In this document: piece after piece, positions 8,062-15,395 of the stretch
Layout of the letters: each line of letters opens with the position of its first letter
How positions within the stretch are numbered: position 1 is the stretch's first letter
Source: Alphaproteobacteria bacterium
GTDB lineage: Bacteria > Pseudomonadota > Alphaproteobacteria > Rhizobiales > Amorphaceae
Direction of reading: 5' to 3'
NCBI GenBank assembly: GCA_030431335.1
Contig: JAUIJH010000041.1
Location: forward strand, 1 to 35,426
Length of the DNA: 35,426 nucleotides
Notes under the pieces: generated by a model
The model's input: only the letters and a program-made list of their open reading frames with translations
Told to the model about the DNA's origin: nothing
Databases searched by the model: none
Position numbers and translations under genes: made by a program

Positions 8062-8954
8062 CCCCGCCCGTTGCCTTCGCCACCGCAACCGCCACCGTGC
8101 TCGCGCCCGAACGCGCCCGCGTCCTTTATGACGGCATGGTGGGTGAGCCCCGCCTCGCCCACCCGGAGGGCGTCGCGGTGGGGCCGGACGGCCACATCTG
8201 GTGCGGCACCGAGCGCGGCGAGATCATGCGCATCGCGCCCGACGGCAGCCGTATGGAGCGCGTCGCGAGCACCGGCGGCTTCGCCCTCGGCCTCGCCTTC
8301 GACGGCGAGCGGCGGCTCTTCGTGTGCGACCTCGCCCACAGGGCCGTGTTCGCGCTCGACCTCGCCTCGGGCACGCTCGCGCGCTTCGCCGGCGGCGGCA
8401 TCCGCATTCCCAACTATCCGGCGGTGGACCATCGCCGCGGGCGCCTCTTCGTGTCCGACAGCTTTGCCGCCGACAGGCCCGGCCCCGGCATCTGGGCCTA
8501 CGACCTGGCGAGCGGCGAAGGCGGGCTCTGGTACGACGCGCCGCTCGTCTTCGCCAACGGGCTGGCGCTCGCGGCGGACGGTGCGGCGCTGTTCGTGTGC
8601 GAGACGTTCGCGCGGCGCGTCACGCGCATCGCCATCGGCGCGGACGGGGGGCCGGGCGCGGCCACACCCTTCGTCTCCGACCTGCCGGGCCTGCCGGACG
8701 GCATCGCCTTCGACCGCGCGGGCAACCTCGTCGTCGCCTGCTACGAGCCCTCGCGGCTCCTGCGCGTGGCGCCCGACGGCGGGCGCACCAAGATCCTCAT
8801 CGAGGACCCGACGGCCCACCTCCTGTGCCACCCGACGAACGTCGCTTTCGCCGGCGATACACTCTTTAGCGCCAACCTCGGCCGCTGGCACATCACCGAG
8901 ATCGCCATGGATATCGGCGCCCCGCCGCTCTGGCAGGCCTCATCGCCGGGCTAG
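8058..8954 (+). CDS. SMP-30/gluconolactonase-type beta-propeller hydrolase
   Basis: A 298-residue protein of the SMP-30/gluconolactonase/LRE family, six-bladed propellers with one divalent metal that mostly open sugar lactones. The expected ligands are present: Glu in LAHPEGVAVGPDG, Asn in FANGLALAADGAALFVCET and Asp in GLPDGIAFDRAGNLVVACYE. No signal peptide is seen, so it is cytoplasmic. The start overlaps the ATPase stop by 4 bases (ATGA), so it belongs to the same operon and is its last gene. A lactonase together with SDR and CoA enzymes suggests that the imported substrate is oxidised to a lactone and opened to an acid, but this order is inferred. Its stop is one base from the stop of the convergent dctM gene. 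Confidence 0.88.
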   Translation: MTPPVAFATATATVLAPERARVLYDGMVGEPRLAHPEGVAVGPDGHIWCGTERGEIMRIAPDGSRMERVASTGGFALGLAFDGERRLFVCDLAHRAVFALDLASGTLARFAGGGIRIPNYPAVDHRRGRLFVSDSFAADRPGPGIWAYDLASGEGGLWYDAPLVFANGLALAADGAALFVCETFARRVTRIAIGADGGPGAATPFVSDLPGLPDGIAFDRAGNLVVACYEPSRLLRVAPDGGRTKILIEDPTAHLLCHPTNVAFAGDTLFSANLGRWHITEIAMDIGAPPLWQASSPG

Positions 8955-8955
8955 A

Positions 8956-10248
8956 CTAAAATCCCGCGATGCGCGGCAGGAACAGGCTGATCTCCGGGAA
9001 CGCCACGATCAGCCCGAGCGCCACGAGGTTCACCGCGAGGAACGGCAGCGAGGCGCGCAACAGCGGGATCAGCCCGCACCCCGCGATGCGCTCGGCCGCG
9101 AACAGGCACACCCCCAACGGCGGCGTCAGCAGGCCGATATCGAGGTTGAGGATCGCGATCACCCCGAAATGCAGCGGGTCGATGCCCGCCTTCACCGCCG
9201 CCGCCGAAAGGAGCGGGCCGAACAGGATGATCACCGTCGTCGGATCGATGAACATGCCGAGCACCAGCAAGATGGCGTTGAACACCAGCACCGTGCCGAA
9301 ATAGCCCAGCTCCCAGCCCGCGATCGCCCCGCTCACCATGTTGGGCACGTTTTCCATGCCCATCACCCACGAGAACGCCGCCCCGCATCCCACGATGATC
9401 AGGAGCTGGCCGGAAAACAGTGCCGAGCGGGCGAACACCGCCCCCAGCACCGGCAGGTCGATCGAGCGGTAGAGCACCACGGACACGATCAGCGCGTAGA
9501 GCGCGGCGATGCCGCCCGCCTCCGTCGGCGTCACGAGCCCGCCCAGGAGGCCCGCCAGGATGATCACCGGGATCATCAGGGGCACCAGCGCCCGGCCCGT
9601 CGACACCGCCATCGCGCGCGGCGAGCGGTCCACGTCGACGCGCGGGAAATCGTAGAGCCGCGCCTGCACGGCCACGAGCGCCATCTGCACCGCGCCGATG
9701 ACGAGGCCCGGCAGCAGCGTCGCGGCCATCAGCGCACCGATGGAAAGGCCGGTCATCGAGCCGTAGATCACCGCCACCAGCGAGGGCGGCACCATCGGGC
9801 CGATGATGGAGGACGAGGCCGTCACCGCCGCCGCGTAGGCGGACGAATACCCCTGGCGCACCATGGCGGGGATGAAGATCCGCCCCAGCGCCGCGATGTC
9901 GCCCAGCGCCACGCCGGTGATGCCGGAAAACAGGATCGAGGCGGCGATGTTGACCTGCGCCAGCCCGCCCCGCATCCAGCCGAAGAACACGTTGGAGACC
10001 GCCACCAGGCGGTCGGTGATCTTGCCTTCGTTGACGAGCTCGCCCGCGAGGATGAACAGCGGGATCGCCATCAGCACGAAGGCGTCCATGCCCTGGTAGA
10101 TCCGCTCCGCCGCGATCGGCAGGAACATCCACTTGGAGCCGTAGATCACCCACGCGAGCATCGCCGCGATCATCGACCAGGCGACCGGCAGGCCGACGAC
10201 CATCAGCCCCAGGAAGGCGCCGATCAGCACCACGAGCGAATCGCTCAT
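8956..10248 (-). CDS. dctM: TRAP transporter large permease
   Basis: A 430-residue membrane protein, the usual DctM length. It begins MSDSLVVLIGAFLGLMVVGL and has the DctM hallmarks AIPLFILAGELVNEGKITDR, LFSGITGVALGDIAALGRI and ASSSIIGPMVPPSL. With DctQ it forms the sodium-driven channel of a TRAP importer. The start ATG overlaps the dctQ stop (ATGA, 10245-10248). The C-terminus LPRIAGF ends next to the convergent lactonase gene with one base between stops, leaving no room for a terminator between them. TRAP importers mostly carry organic acids; the substrate here is unknown. Confidence 0.95.
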   Translation of the reverse strand: MSDSLVVLIGAFLGLMVVGLPVAWSMIAAMLAWVIYGSKWMFLPIAAERIYQGMDAFVLMAIPLFILAGELVNEGKITDRLVAVSNVFFGWMRGGLAQVNIAASILFSGITGVALGDIAALGRIFIPAMVRQGYSSAYAAAVTASSSIIGPMVPPSLVAVIYGSMTGLSIGALMAATLLPGLVIGAVQMALVAVQARLYDFPRVDVDRSPRAMAVSTGRALVPLMIPVIILAGLLGGLVTPTEAGGIAALYALIVSVVLYRSIDLPVLGAVFARSALFSGQLLIIVGCGAAFSWVMGMENVPNMVSGAIAGWELGYFGTVLVFNAILLVLGMFIDPTTVIILFGPLLSAAAVKAGIDPLHFGVIAILNLDIGLLTPPLGVCLFAAERIAGCGLIPLLRASLPFLAVNLVALGLIVAFPEISLFLPRIAGF

Positions 10249-10727
10249 CCGAGCCGGTCCCGCAGCACCAGCCGCGCCAGCGCGAAGACGAGCGCGCAGC
10301 CGAAGGCGATGGGGATCACCGCATAGGGCCAGGCGAGGCTCACCTGCAGCCCCTCGCTGCGCTGGCCCGCCGCGAACGCAACCACCCCGATCCCCTGCCA
10401 GAACAGCACGCCGAACACGCCGACCGAGATCACGTCGAGCACGAAGGCGAGCGCCAGCGCGAGCGGCCGCGCGACGGCGCGCAGCAGCGCCGGCACCAGA
10501 TCGATGTGGATGTGGCTGCCCTCGCGCACCGCGACGGCGCTGGCGAGGAGCGCGCTCCAGATCATCGCGTAGCGCGCCGCCTCCTCGGTGAAGACGGGCA
10601 CGCCGCCGCCGGTGTAGCGCAGCGCCACCTGCATGATCACCAGCGCGAACATCACCACCAGGCAAAGGGCCGCGGCAACCCGCAGCCCCCCCTCCATCAC
10701 GCGGATGGCGCCGACGACGAGGTTCAC
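10245..10727 (-). CDS. dctQ: TRAP transporter small permease
   Basis: A 160-residue protein with four likely membrane helices, the DctQ pattern. RVAAALCLVVMFALVIMQVA forms the first helix, followed by RYTGGGVPVFTEEAARYAMI with the typical W/F-E-E-x-A-R-Y segment. VREGSHIHIDLV is another conserved DctQ loop. The start lies one base after the dctP stop, and its own stop overlaps dctM, so the three subunits are translationally coupled. Some TRAP systems fuse Q and M; here they are separate. Confidence 0.93.
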   Translation of the reverse strand: MNLVVGAIRVMEGGLRVAAALCLVVMFALVIMQVALRYTGGGVPVFTEEAARYAMIWSALLASAVAVREGSHIHIDLVPALLRAVARPLALALAFVLDVISVGVFGVLFWQGIGVVAFAAGQRSEGLQVSLAWPYAVIPIAFGCALVFALARLVLRDRLG

Positions 10728-10728
10728 G

Positions 10729-11739
10729 TCAGCGCGCGGCGTCCACGGCCGCCTGGACCTCCTCGATCAGCTCCGGCCGGTCGATGTTGTCCTTCAGCCA
10801 GGCGGCGGCCGCCGGCTGCATCACCTCGCGGAAGGCGGCCCGCGCGTCGTCGGACAGCTCCACCACCTCGACGCCCTGCTCCTCGGCGAACGCGATGGCC
10901 GCCGCCTCCACGGCCCGCGAGGTCTTGCGGTTGAAGGCGATGGCGGCCTCGGCGGCGTCGAGGATCACCTTCTGGTTCGCCTCGCTGAGCGACTGGAAAT
11001 AGCTGTCGGAAATGCCGAACGGGCCGAACGCGTAGGTGTGCCCGGACAGCATCAGGTGCGACTGCACCTCGTAGAGGTTGATGAGGTTGAAGACGGAGAC
11101 CGAGTTGTCCTGCCCGTCGACCACGCCGGTGCGCAGCGAGGTGTAGAGCTCGCCGAACGCCACCGGCGAGGCGGACGCGCCCATCGCCTCCACCGGGATG
11201 GTGGCGAGCGGACCCAGCACGCGCATCTTCAGCCCCGCCATGTCGGCCGGCGTGTCGATCGCGCGGTTGGCGCTGAAGTGCTTGAAGCCGCCCGATTCCC
11301 ACCAGCCGAGGACGCGGATGCCGGTCTTTTCGCGGATGTCCTCGGCCATCGCGTCGCCGAAGGGGCCGTCGAGCACGGCCCACGCCACCGCCTCGGAGGG
11401 GAACAGGAAGGGCATGTTGAGGACCTGGATGTCGGGATAGATCGAGGCATAGTTGCCGTCCGCCCCGTCCGACATCTGGATCACGCCGCGCCGCATCTGG
11501 CCGAGGCGGTCGCCGGCCGAACCGAGCGCGCCGCCATAGACGATGTTCACGGTCAGGTCGGAGTTGGCCTCCACCTCCTGCGCGAAGGTGCGGTACATGC
11601 CGTTGACGAAATCGAAGCCCTCGATAGTCTCCGGCAGCGACAGGCCGATGGTGATGTCCTGCGCCAGCGCGGTGCCGGCGGTCAGGCTCATCGCCGCTCC
11701 CACGAAGGCCGCGGCGATGCTGCGTCGATCAAGTTTCAT
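10729..11739 (-). CDS. dctP: TRAP transporter substrate-binding protein
   Basis: A 336-residue periplasmic receptor. I chose the ATG at 11739 (MKLDRRSIAAAF...), five codons after another in-frame ATG, because a proper signal peptide (to about LTAGTALAQ) then begins at once. The mature part has DctP family segments such as FAQEVEANSDLTVNIVYGG, LGWWESGGFKHFS, LKMRVLGPLATIPVEAMGA (the arginine that usually clamps the ligand carboxylate lies in KMRV) and FGELYTSLRTGVVDGQDN. That arginine supports an organic-acid ligand. It is first in the dctPQM set; a small SRPBCC-like gene lies 72 bp upstream on the same strand. Confidence 0.94.
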   Translation of the reverse strand: MKLDRRSIAAAFVGAAMSLTAGTALAQDITIGLSLPETIEGFDFVNGMYRTFAQEVEANSDLTVNIVYGGALGSAGDRLGQMRRGVIQMSDGADGNYASIYPDIQVLNMPFLFPSEAVAWAVLDGPFGDAMAEDIREKTGIRVLGWWESGGFKHFSANRAIDTPADMAGLKMRVLGPLATIPVEAMGASASPVAFGELYTSLRTGVVDGQDNSVSVFNLINLYEVQSHLMLSGHTYAFGPFGISDSYFQSLSEANQKVILDAAEAAIAFNRKTSRAVEAAAIAFAEEQGVEVVELSDDARAAFREVMQPAAAAWLKDNIDRPELIEEVQAAVDAAR

Positions 11740-11811
11740 AGGTCCCGTTCCCAAGGTTGATTGTCGCTCGCGCCGGCCGCGCCCGCACGCGCCGGACGAT
11801 AGTTCCGCGTC

Positions 11812-12273
11812 TCAGGCCTCGCCATCGGCCGCAAGCGTCTCGAGCTGCGTCTTGATGAGGAGGATCTCGGTCTCGTGCGCGGTGCAGGTGCGCGACCACG
11901 TTTCGGCGGGCGTGTCGGGCGCGCGCCAGGCGCTCAGCGCCACCAGGCAGCTGTCGGCCGGCCCGCCGATGGCCGCGCCCGCCACCACGCGCATCGCGAT
12001 GCGCGGACGCAGCAGATCCCCCTGGCCGACGTGATAGTCGATCAGCCCTACCCCCTCGTGCGGCACGATGCGCACGCGCGCGCGCGACCCGTCGAACAGC
12101 GATTGGCCCTCGAACACGTCCGCCGTTCCGGTCGGCGCGAGGCCGAGGCAGCCGAGCGCCCAGCGGCCGACGAAGGCGGGGTCGCTCAGGTGGCGGAAGG
12201 CAGTGGGCGCCGGAACGCCGACCCATCGAGCGGCCTGGTGCGCGTCGAGCCCGGCGTGGCGATCGTTCGGCAT
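11812..12273 (-). CDS. Small SRPBCC/START-like protein of unknown function
   Basis: A 153-residue soluble protein without signal peptide or membrane segment. The opening AARWVGVPAPTAFRHLSDPA looks like the first strand and helix of SRPBCC (polyketide cyclase/START-like) proteins, which bind hydrophobic or aromatic ligands in a deep cavity. FEGQSLFDGSRARVRIVP and VGLIDYHVG could be the following sheet, and the end (TAHETEILLIKTQLETLA) a long closing helix. I am fairly sure it is a real gene because it has a promoter-like region with operator repeats directly upstream. Its function is unknown. Being first before dctPQM, it may bind or process the TRAP substrate. Confidence 0.65.
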   Translation of the reverse strand: MPNDRHAGLDAHQAARWVGVPAPTAFRHLSDPAFVGRWALGCLGLAPTGTADVFEGQSLFDGSRARVRIVPHEGVGLIDYHVGQGDLLRPRIAMRVVAGAAIGGPADSCLVALSAWRAPDTPAETWSRTCTAHETEILLIKTQLETLAADGEA

Positions 12274-12310
12274 TCACTCAGCGGTGGTTCGGTGTGGCGG
12301 AGGAGGCCGA

Positions 12311-12341
12311 TTTATGCGGCATTGCACGGGCCGCGGCAAGC
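12311..12341 (-). promoter_or_regulatory. Probable promoter for the SRPBCC-like gene and the TRAP operon
   Basis: On the - strand TTGCCG (12336-12341), a 17-bp spacer and CATAAA (12311-12316) form a reasonable sigma-70-type promoter. Transcription would start about 30 bp before the ATG at 12273. The -35 box overlaps one of two LacI-type palindromes, so repression by blocking RNA polymerase is likely. The assignment is by eye only. Confidence 0.5.
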
Positions 12342-12381
12342 GGTTGCCGCAGCGTTTGTGCGAACCGCGGCAAGCGGTTGC
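12331..12381. promoter_or_regulatory. Two copies of a LacI-family-like operator, 34 bp apart
   Basis: The 17-bp sequence CCGCGGCAAGCGGTTGC occurs exactly at 12331-12347 and 12365-12381. Its core GCAAGCGGTTGC is a near-perfect palindrome with central CG, GCAA-S-CG-S-TTGC, the pattern of LacI/GalR-family operators. The centres are 34 bp apart, about three helical turns, which would allow two repressor dimers on one DNA face. No LacI-type gene lies in the window. Confidence 0.6.
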
Positions 12382-12389
12382 GGCGGGCT

Positions 12390-13133
12390 TCAGGCGCTCT
12401 CCACCGCCCCCGTGATCAGCCCCGTCACCTCCTCCGGCGAGGTCTCGGCGATGGGCTTGTCGGCCACTTTGGTGCCGCGCCGCAGCACCGCGACGCGCTC
12501 GCACACCGCGAACACGTCCGGCGTGCGGTGGCTGATCAAGATCACCGCGATGCCGGCGTCCTTGAGGCGGCGGATGAGGTCGAGCACCTCGGCCACCTGG
12601 CGCACGCTGATGGCGGCGGTCGGCTCGTCGAGGAGCACGATGCGCGGCTCCGACAGGCGCGTGCGGGCGATCGCCACCGCCTGCCGCTGCCCGCCCGACA
12701 TCTGCTTCACCAGGTCGCCCGGCCGCGTCTCCGATTTCAGCTCCGCGAACAGCTCGGCCGCCTTCGCCTGCATCGCCCGCTTGTTGAGGAAACGCAGCGG
12801 CCCGACGCCCATCGTCAGCTCCCGCCCCAAGAACACGTTGAGCGCGGCCGACAGGTTGTCGCAAAGGGCAAGGTCCTGGTGCACCATCTCGATGCCCGCC
12901 TCGCGCGCCTCCGACGGGCGGCGGAAGTGCATTTCCTTGCCGTCGAGCCGCACGGTGCCGGTGCTGGGCGTGAAGCGCCCCGCGATGATGCGGCACAGGG
13001 TCGACTTGCCGGCCCCGTTGTCGCCCATCAGCCCCACCACCTCGCCGGGCGCGATGGCAAGGTCCACCCCCATCAGCGCCTCGATGGCGCCGAAATGCTT
13101 GGAAATGCCGGTGAGCTGCAGGACGTCGGTCAT
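12390..13133 (-). CDS. CUT2 ABC transporter ATP-binding protein, single domain (FrcA-like)
   Basis: A 247-residue ATPase with Walker A GDNGAGKST, Q-loop EMVHQDLALCDNLSAALNVF, signature MSGGQRQAVAIAR, Walker B IVLLDEPTAAISVRQVAEV and H-loop ISHRT. The GDNGAGKST form and ALNVFLGREL are typical of ribose/fructose-type (CUT2) systems. Most CUT2 ATPases (RbsA, XylG) are double-length at about 500 residues; this one has a single ATPase domain like rhizobial FrcA and must act as a homodimer. The start overlaps the permease stop (ATGA, 13130-13133). It serves the binding protein at 14278-15222 and the permease at 13130-14143. Confidence 0.95.
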   Translation of the reverse strand: MTDVLQLTGISKHFGAIEALMGVDLAIAPGEVVGLMGDNGAGKSTLCRIIAGRFTPSTGTVRLDGKEMHFRRPSEAREAGIEMVHQDLALCDNLSAALNVFLGRELTMGVGPLRFLNKRAMQAKAAELFAELKSETRPGDLVKQMSGGQRQAVAIARTRLSEPRIVLLDEPTAAISVRQVAEVLDLIRRLKDAGIAVILISHRTPDVFAVCERVAVLRRGTKVADKPIAETSPEEVTGLITGAVESA

Positions 13134-14143
13134 CGGTCCGCTCCTCTGAGGGCCGCGCGCTGGTCCACCGCCACCGCCAGCACCAGGATGACGCCGATGA
13201 GGATCTGCTGCACGAACGACGACACGTTCATGAGCACGAGCCCGTTGCGCAGCACGCCGATGAGAAGCACGCCCACCACGGTGCCGAAGATCGACCCCGC
13301 CCCGCCAAAGAGCGACGTGCCGCCGATCACCACCGCCGCGATGACGTCGAGTTCCAGCTGCAGTCCCGCCACCGCCTCGGCCGAGTTGAGCCGGGCCGAC
13401 AGGAGGAACGAGGCGAGCCCCGACAGCACCCCGACGATCACGTAGACCAGGAAGGTGGTGCGCCGCACCGGCACGCCGTTGAGCTCGGCCGCCGCGGCAT
13501 TGCCGCCGGTCGCGTAGACGTGGAGGCCGAAGCGCGTCGTCTTCAACACGATGTGCGCGATCACCGCCACCACCACGAACACGATGACCGGCACCGGCAC
13601 GCCCTCGATGCGCCCCTGCCCCCACCACACATAATTGGGCGAGAAGCCCGAGATCGGCCCGCCGCCCGAGAAGATCAGCGCCAGCCCGCGAAAGGCGGTG
13701 AGCCCGCCCAGGGTCACCACGAAGGGCGGCACCTTGAGCCGCGTCACCGCCGCGCCCTGGATCGAGCCGCACAGCGCGCCGACGGCGAGCGCGGCGAGGA
13801 TGGCCAGGAACACCGGGTTGCCCGCCTGCTCGGCCGCGCCGATGGCGAAGCGGTCGTCGAGCCCGCCCTTGGCGACATAGGCCGCGACGAGGCCGGTCAG
13901 CGCCACGATGGAGCCCACCGACAGGTCGATGCCCGCCGTCAGGATGACGAAGGTCATGCCGATGGCGATCAGCCCCATGATGGAGACCTGGCGCAGGATG
14001 TTCATCAGGTTGAGCGGGTGCATGAAGCGCGGCTCGGCCAGCGCGAACAGCGCCACGAGAACGATCAGGAAGATCGGCGCCGCATAGCGCGCCGCAAGGG
14101 CGACGGGGTCGAAGCCGGCCGACCCGGTGTGCGAATGGCTCAT
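13130..14143 (-). CDS. CUT2 ABC transporter permease (RbsC/FrcC-like)
   Basis: A 337-residue inner-membrane protein with eight to ten hydrophobic stretches. Family signs are FMHPLNLMNILRQVSIMGLI, GMTFVILTAGIDLSVGSIVA and AAVVIGGTSLFGGAGSIFGT, all standard in RbsC-type permeases, then VVGVLLIGVLRNGLVLMNVS. It would form a homodimeric sugar channel with the adjacent ATPase. The stop overlaps the ATPase start. A 134-bp gap with a very strong hairpin separates it from the upstream binding-protein gene. The substrate is likely a pentose, hexose or related polyol by family. Confidence 0.95.
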   Translation of the reverse strand: MSHSHTGSAGFDPVALAARYAAPIFLIVLVALFALAEPRFMHPLNLMNILRQVSIMGLIAIGMTFVILTAGIDLSVGSIVALTGLVAAYVAKGGLDDRFAIGAAEQAGNPVFLAILAALAVGALCGSIQGAAVTRLKVPPFVVTLGGLTAFRGLALIFSGGGPISGFSPNYVWWGQGRIEGVPVPVIVFVVVAVIAHIVLKTTRFGLHVYATGGNAAAAELNGVPVRRTTFLVYVIVGVLSGLASFLLSARLNSAEAVAGLQLELDVIAAVVIGGTSLFGGAGSIFGTVVGVLLIGVLRNGLVLMNVSSFVQQILIGVILVLAVAVDQRAALRGADR

Positions 14144-14192
14144 CGCGTCCTCTGGGAGTGTCTGCGGCCTCCGGCCGGACTATGCCACGAAA

Positions 14193-14228
14193 ACGCCGCG
14201 CCGCTCCCCGCGGGGCGCGGCGCGGCGT
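14193..14228. repeat. Strong hairpin between CUT2 binding-protein and permease genes
   Basis: The arms ACGCCGCGCCGC (14193-14204) and GCGGCGCGGCGT (14217-14228) are perfect 12-bp reverse complements. The 12-bp loop itself holds the palindrome CCCCGCGGGG. No U-tract follows. It lies 49 bp after the binding-protein stop in transcription direction, the place where malE-malF-type mRNA-protecting stems occur. Confidence 0.75.
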
Positions 14229-14277
14229 GCGCCTATGGCAGCGCCGGCACCATTTGGCGGCGCCGGCGGCGTGCCGC

Positions 14278-15222
14278 TTAGTTGAGCTCGTTGAGGCGCT
14301 CGGCCTTGTCGAGATTGTCCTTGGTGATGGCGATGGGCGTCAACAGCAACACCTTCTCGGGCGTGGTATTGTCGCGGATGTGGGAGACGAGCGCCTGCAT
14401 CGCCTTGGCGCTCTGGCCGCCGGGCATCTGCTCGATGGTGGCGGTCAGCTTGCCGTCGCGCACCGCGGCCAGGGCCTCCGGCAGCGCGTCGAAGCCGATG
14501 ATGGCGACGTCGAGCCCGCGCTCGCCGGCCACCTGCATCGCGCCCAGCGCCATGTCGTCGTTGGCGGCGACGATCACGTCCGGCGGCGTGTCGAGCCCGG
14601 CGAGGATCGCCTCGGTGACGGACGCGCCCTCTTCGCGGGCGAAGTTGGCCGTCTGCTCGGCGACGAAGGTGTACTTGTCGCTGTGGGCGTCGAGGGCGTT
14701 GTGCAGGCCCTTGTTGCGGTCGATGGCGGGGCTGGCGCCCGGCTGGCCCTGCAGGTTGACGATGCGCGCCCCGTCCGGGAACAGCTCCATCACCAGGTTG
14801 CCCTGCGCTTCGCCGCCCTTCACGTTGTCGGCGCCGACGTGGGCGATCACCCCGTCCACCCCGTCGACGCGCCGGTCGATGGTGACGACCGGGATGCCCG
14901 CTTCCACCACCTGGCGCACGGCGGGCGCCATCGCCACGCTGTCGAGCGGGCTGATCACCACGCCGTCGACGCCTTCGATGATGGCCGCTTCCATGTCGGA
15001 GGTCTGCTTGGGCGTGGAGTTCTGCCCGTCGTAGTTCAGCACCTTGATGCCGCCGAGCGATTCGGCCTCGGCGTTGAGAGCCTTTTCCATGTGAACGAAG
15101 AACGGGAAGCCCAGGTTGGGCACGGAGGTGGCGATGGTGAGATCCTGCGCGGACGCGCCGGTGGCCATGAGGGCCGCACCCGCCACGAGCGGCAGTATCC
15201 GGCGAGCGGTTTTGTGAATCAC
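14278..15222 (-). CDS. CUT2 sugar ABC transporter substrate-binding protein (RbsB-like)
   Basis: A 314-residue periplasmic receptor. The start is the GTG at 15222 with GGGAGGACACAAC just before it, giving a signal peptide (IHKTARRILPLVAGAALMAT, cleavage near GASAQ). The mature protein begins QDLTIATSVPNLGFPFFVHM, typical of RbsB-type proteins, and has VDGVVISPLDSVAMAPAVRQ, IPVVTIDRRVDGVDG and ANDDMALGAMQVAGERGLDV, the hinge and ligand-site segments of this family. It ends DKAERLNELN. It delivers a sugar to the permease and ATPase encoded next. A good promoter lies upstream at 15280-15308. Confidence 0.95.
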   Translation of the reverse strand: MIHKTARRILPLVAGAALMATGASAQDLTIATSVPNLGFPFFVHMEKALNAEAESLGGIKVLNYDGQNSTPKQTSDMEAAIIEGVDGVVISPLDSVAMAPAVRQVVEAGIPVVTIDRRVDGVDGVIAHVGADNVKGGEAQGNLVMELFPDGARIVNLQGQPGASPAIDRNKGLHNALDAHSDKYTFVAEQTANFAREEGASVTEAILAGLDTPPDVIVAANDDMALGAMQVAGERGLDVAIIGFDALPEALAAVRDGKLTATIEQMPGGQSAKAMQALVSHIRDNTTPEKVLLLTPIAITKDNLDKAERLNELN

Positions 15223-15279
15223 GTTGTGTCCTCCCAGCCGCCGGTTCGTGCCGGCAGCATTTGCTTTGCTTCGGACACA

Positions 15280-15308
15280 ATTGTTCGCCGCAGGGCCTAC
15301 AACGTCAA
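15280..15308 (-). promoter_or_regulatory. Promoter of the CUT2 ABC operon
   Basis: On the - strand TTGACG (15303-15308), a 17-bp spacer and AACAAT (15280-15285) make a good sigma-70-type promoter, 58 bp before the GTG start at 15222. An 8-bp palindrome, ACAATTGT (15277-15284), covers the -10 box and may bind a repressor. The sulfatase gene upstream on the same strand could also read through. Confidence 0.6.
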
Positions 15309-15395
15309 GGCCCAACGGACCGTCGCGGAGGGAGTGCCTACTTTTCGTGCGCCGCCGCCGGGCGCCATCGCGGCGCGCGGCGGCAGCGCGTTCGC

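Noticed and set aside
8071..10326. 751-codon + strand frame crossing the lactonase and dctM genes
   Set aside because: Low-complexity Arg/His/Asp-rich translation with no domain, overlapping two recognisable genes on opposite strands. It is a shadow frame from the high GC content.
12331..12381. Repeated 17-mer considered as a CRISPR repeat
   Set aside because: Only two copies, short, with internal symmetry and a 17-bp spacer; position over a promoter fits an operator better.
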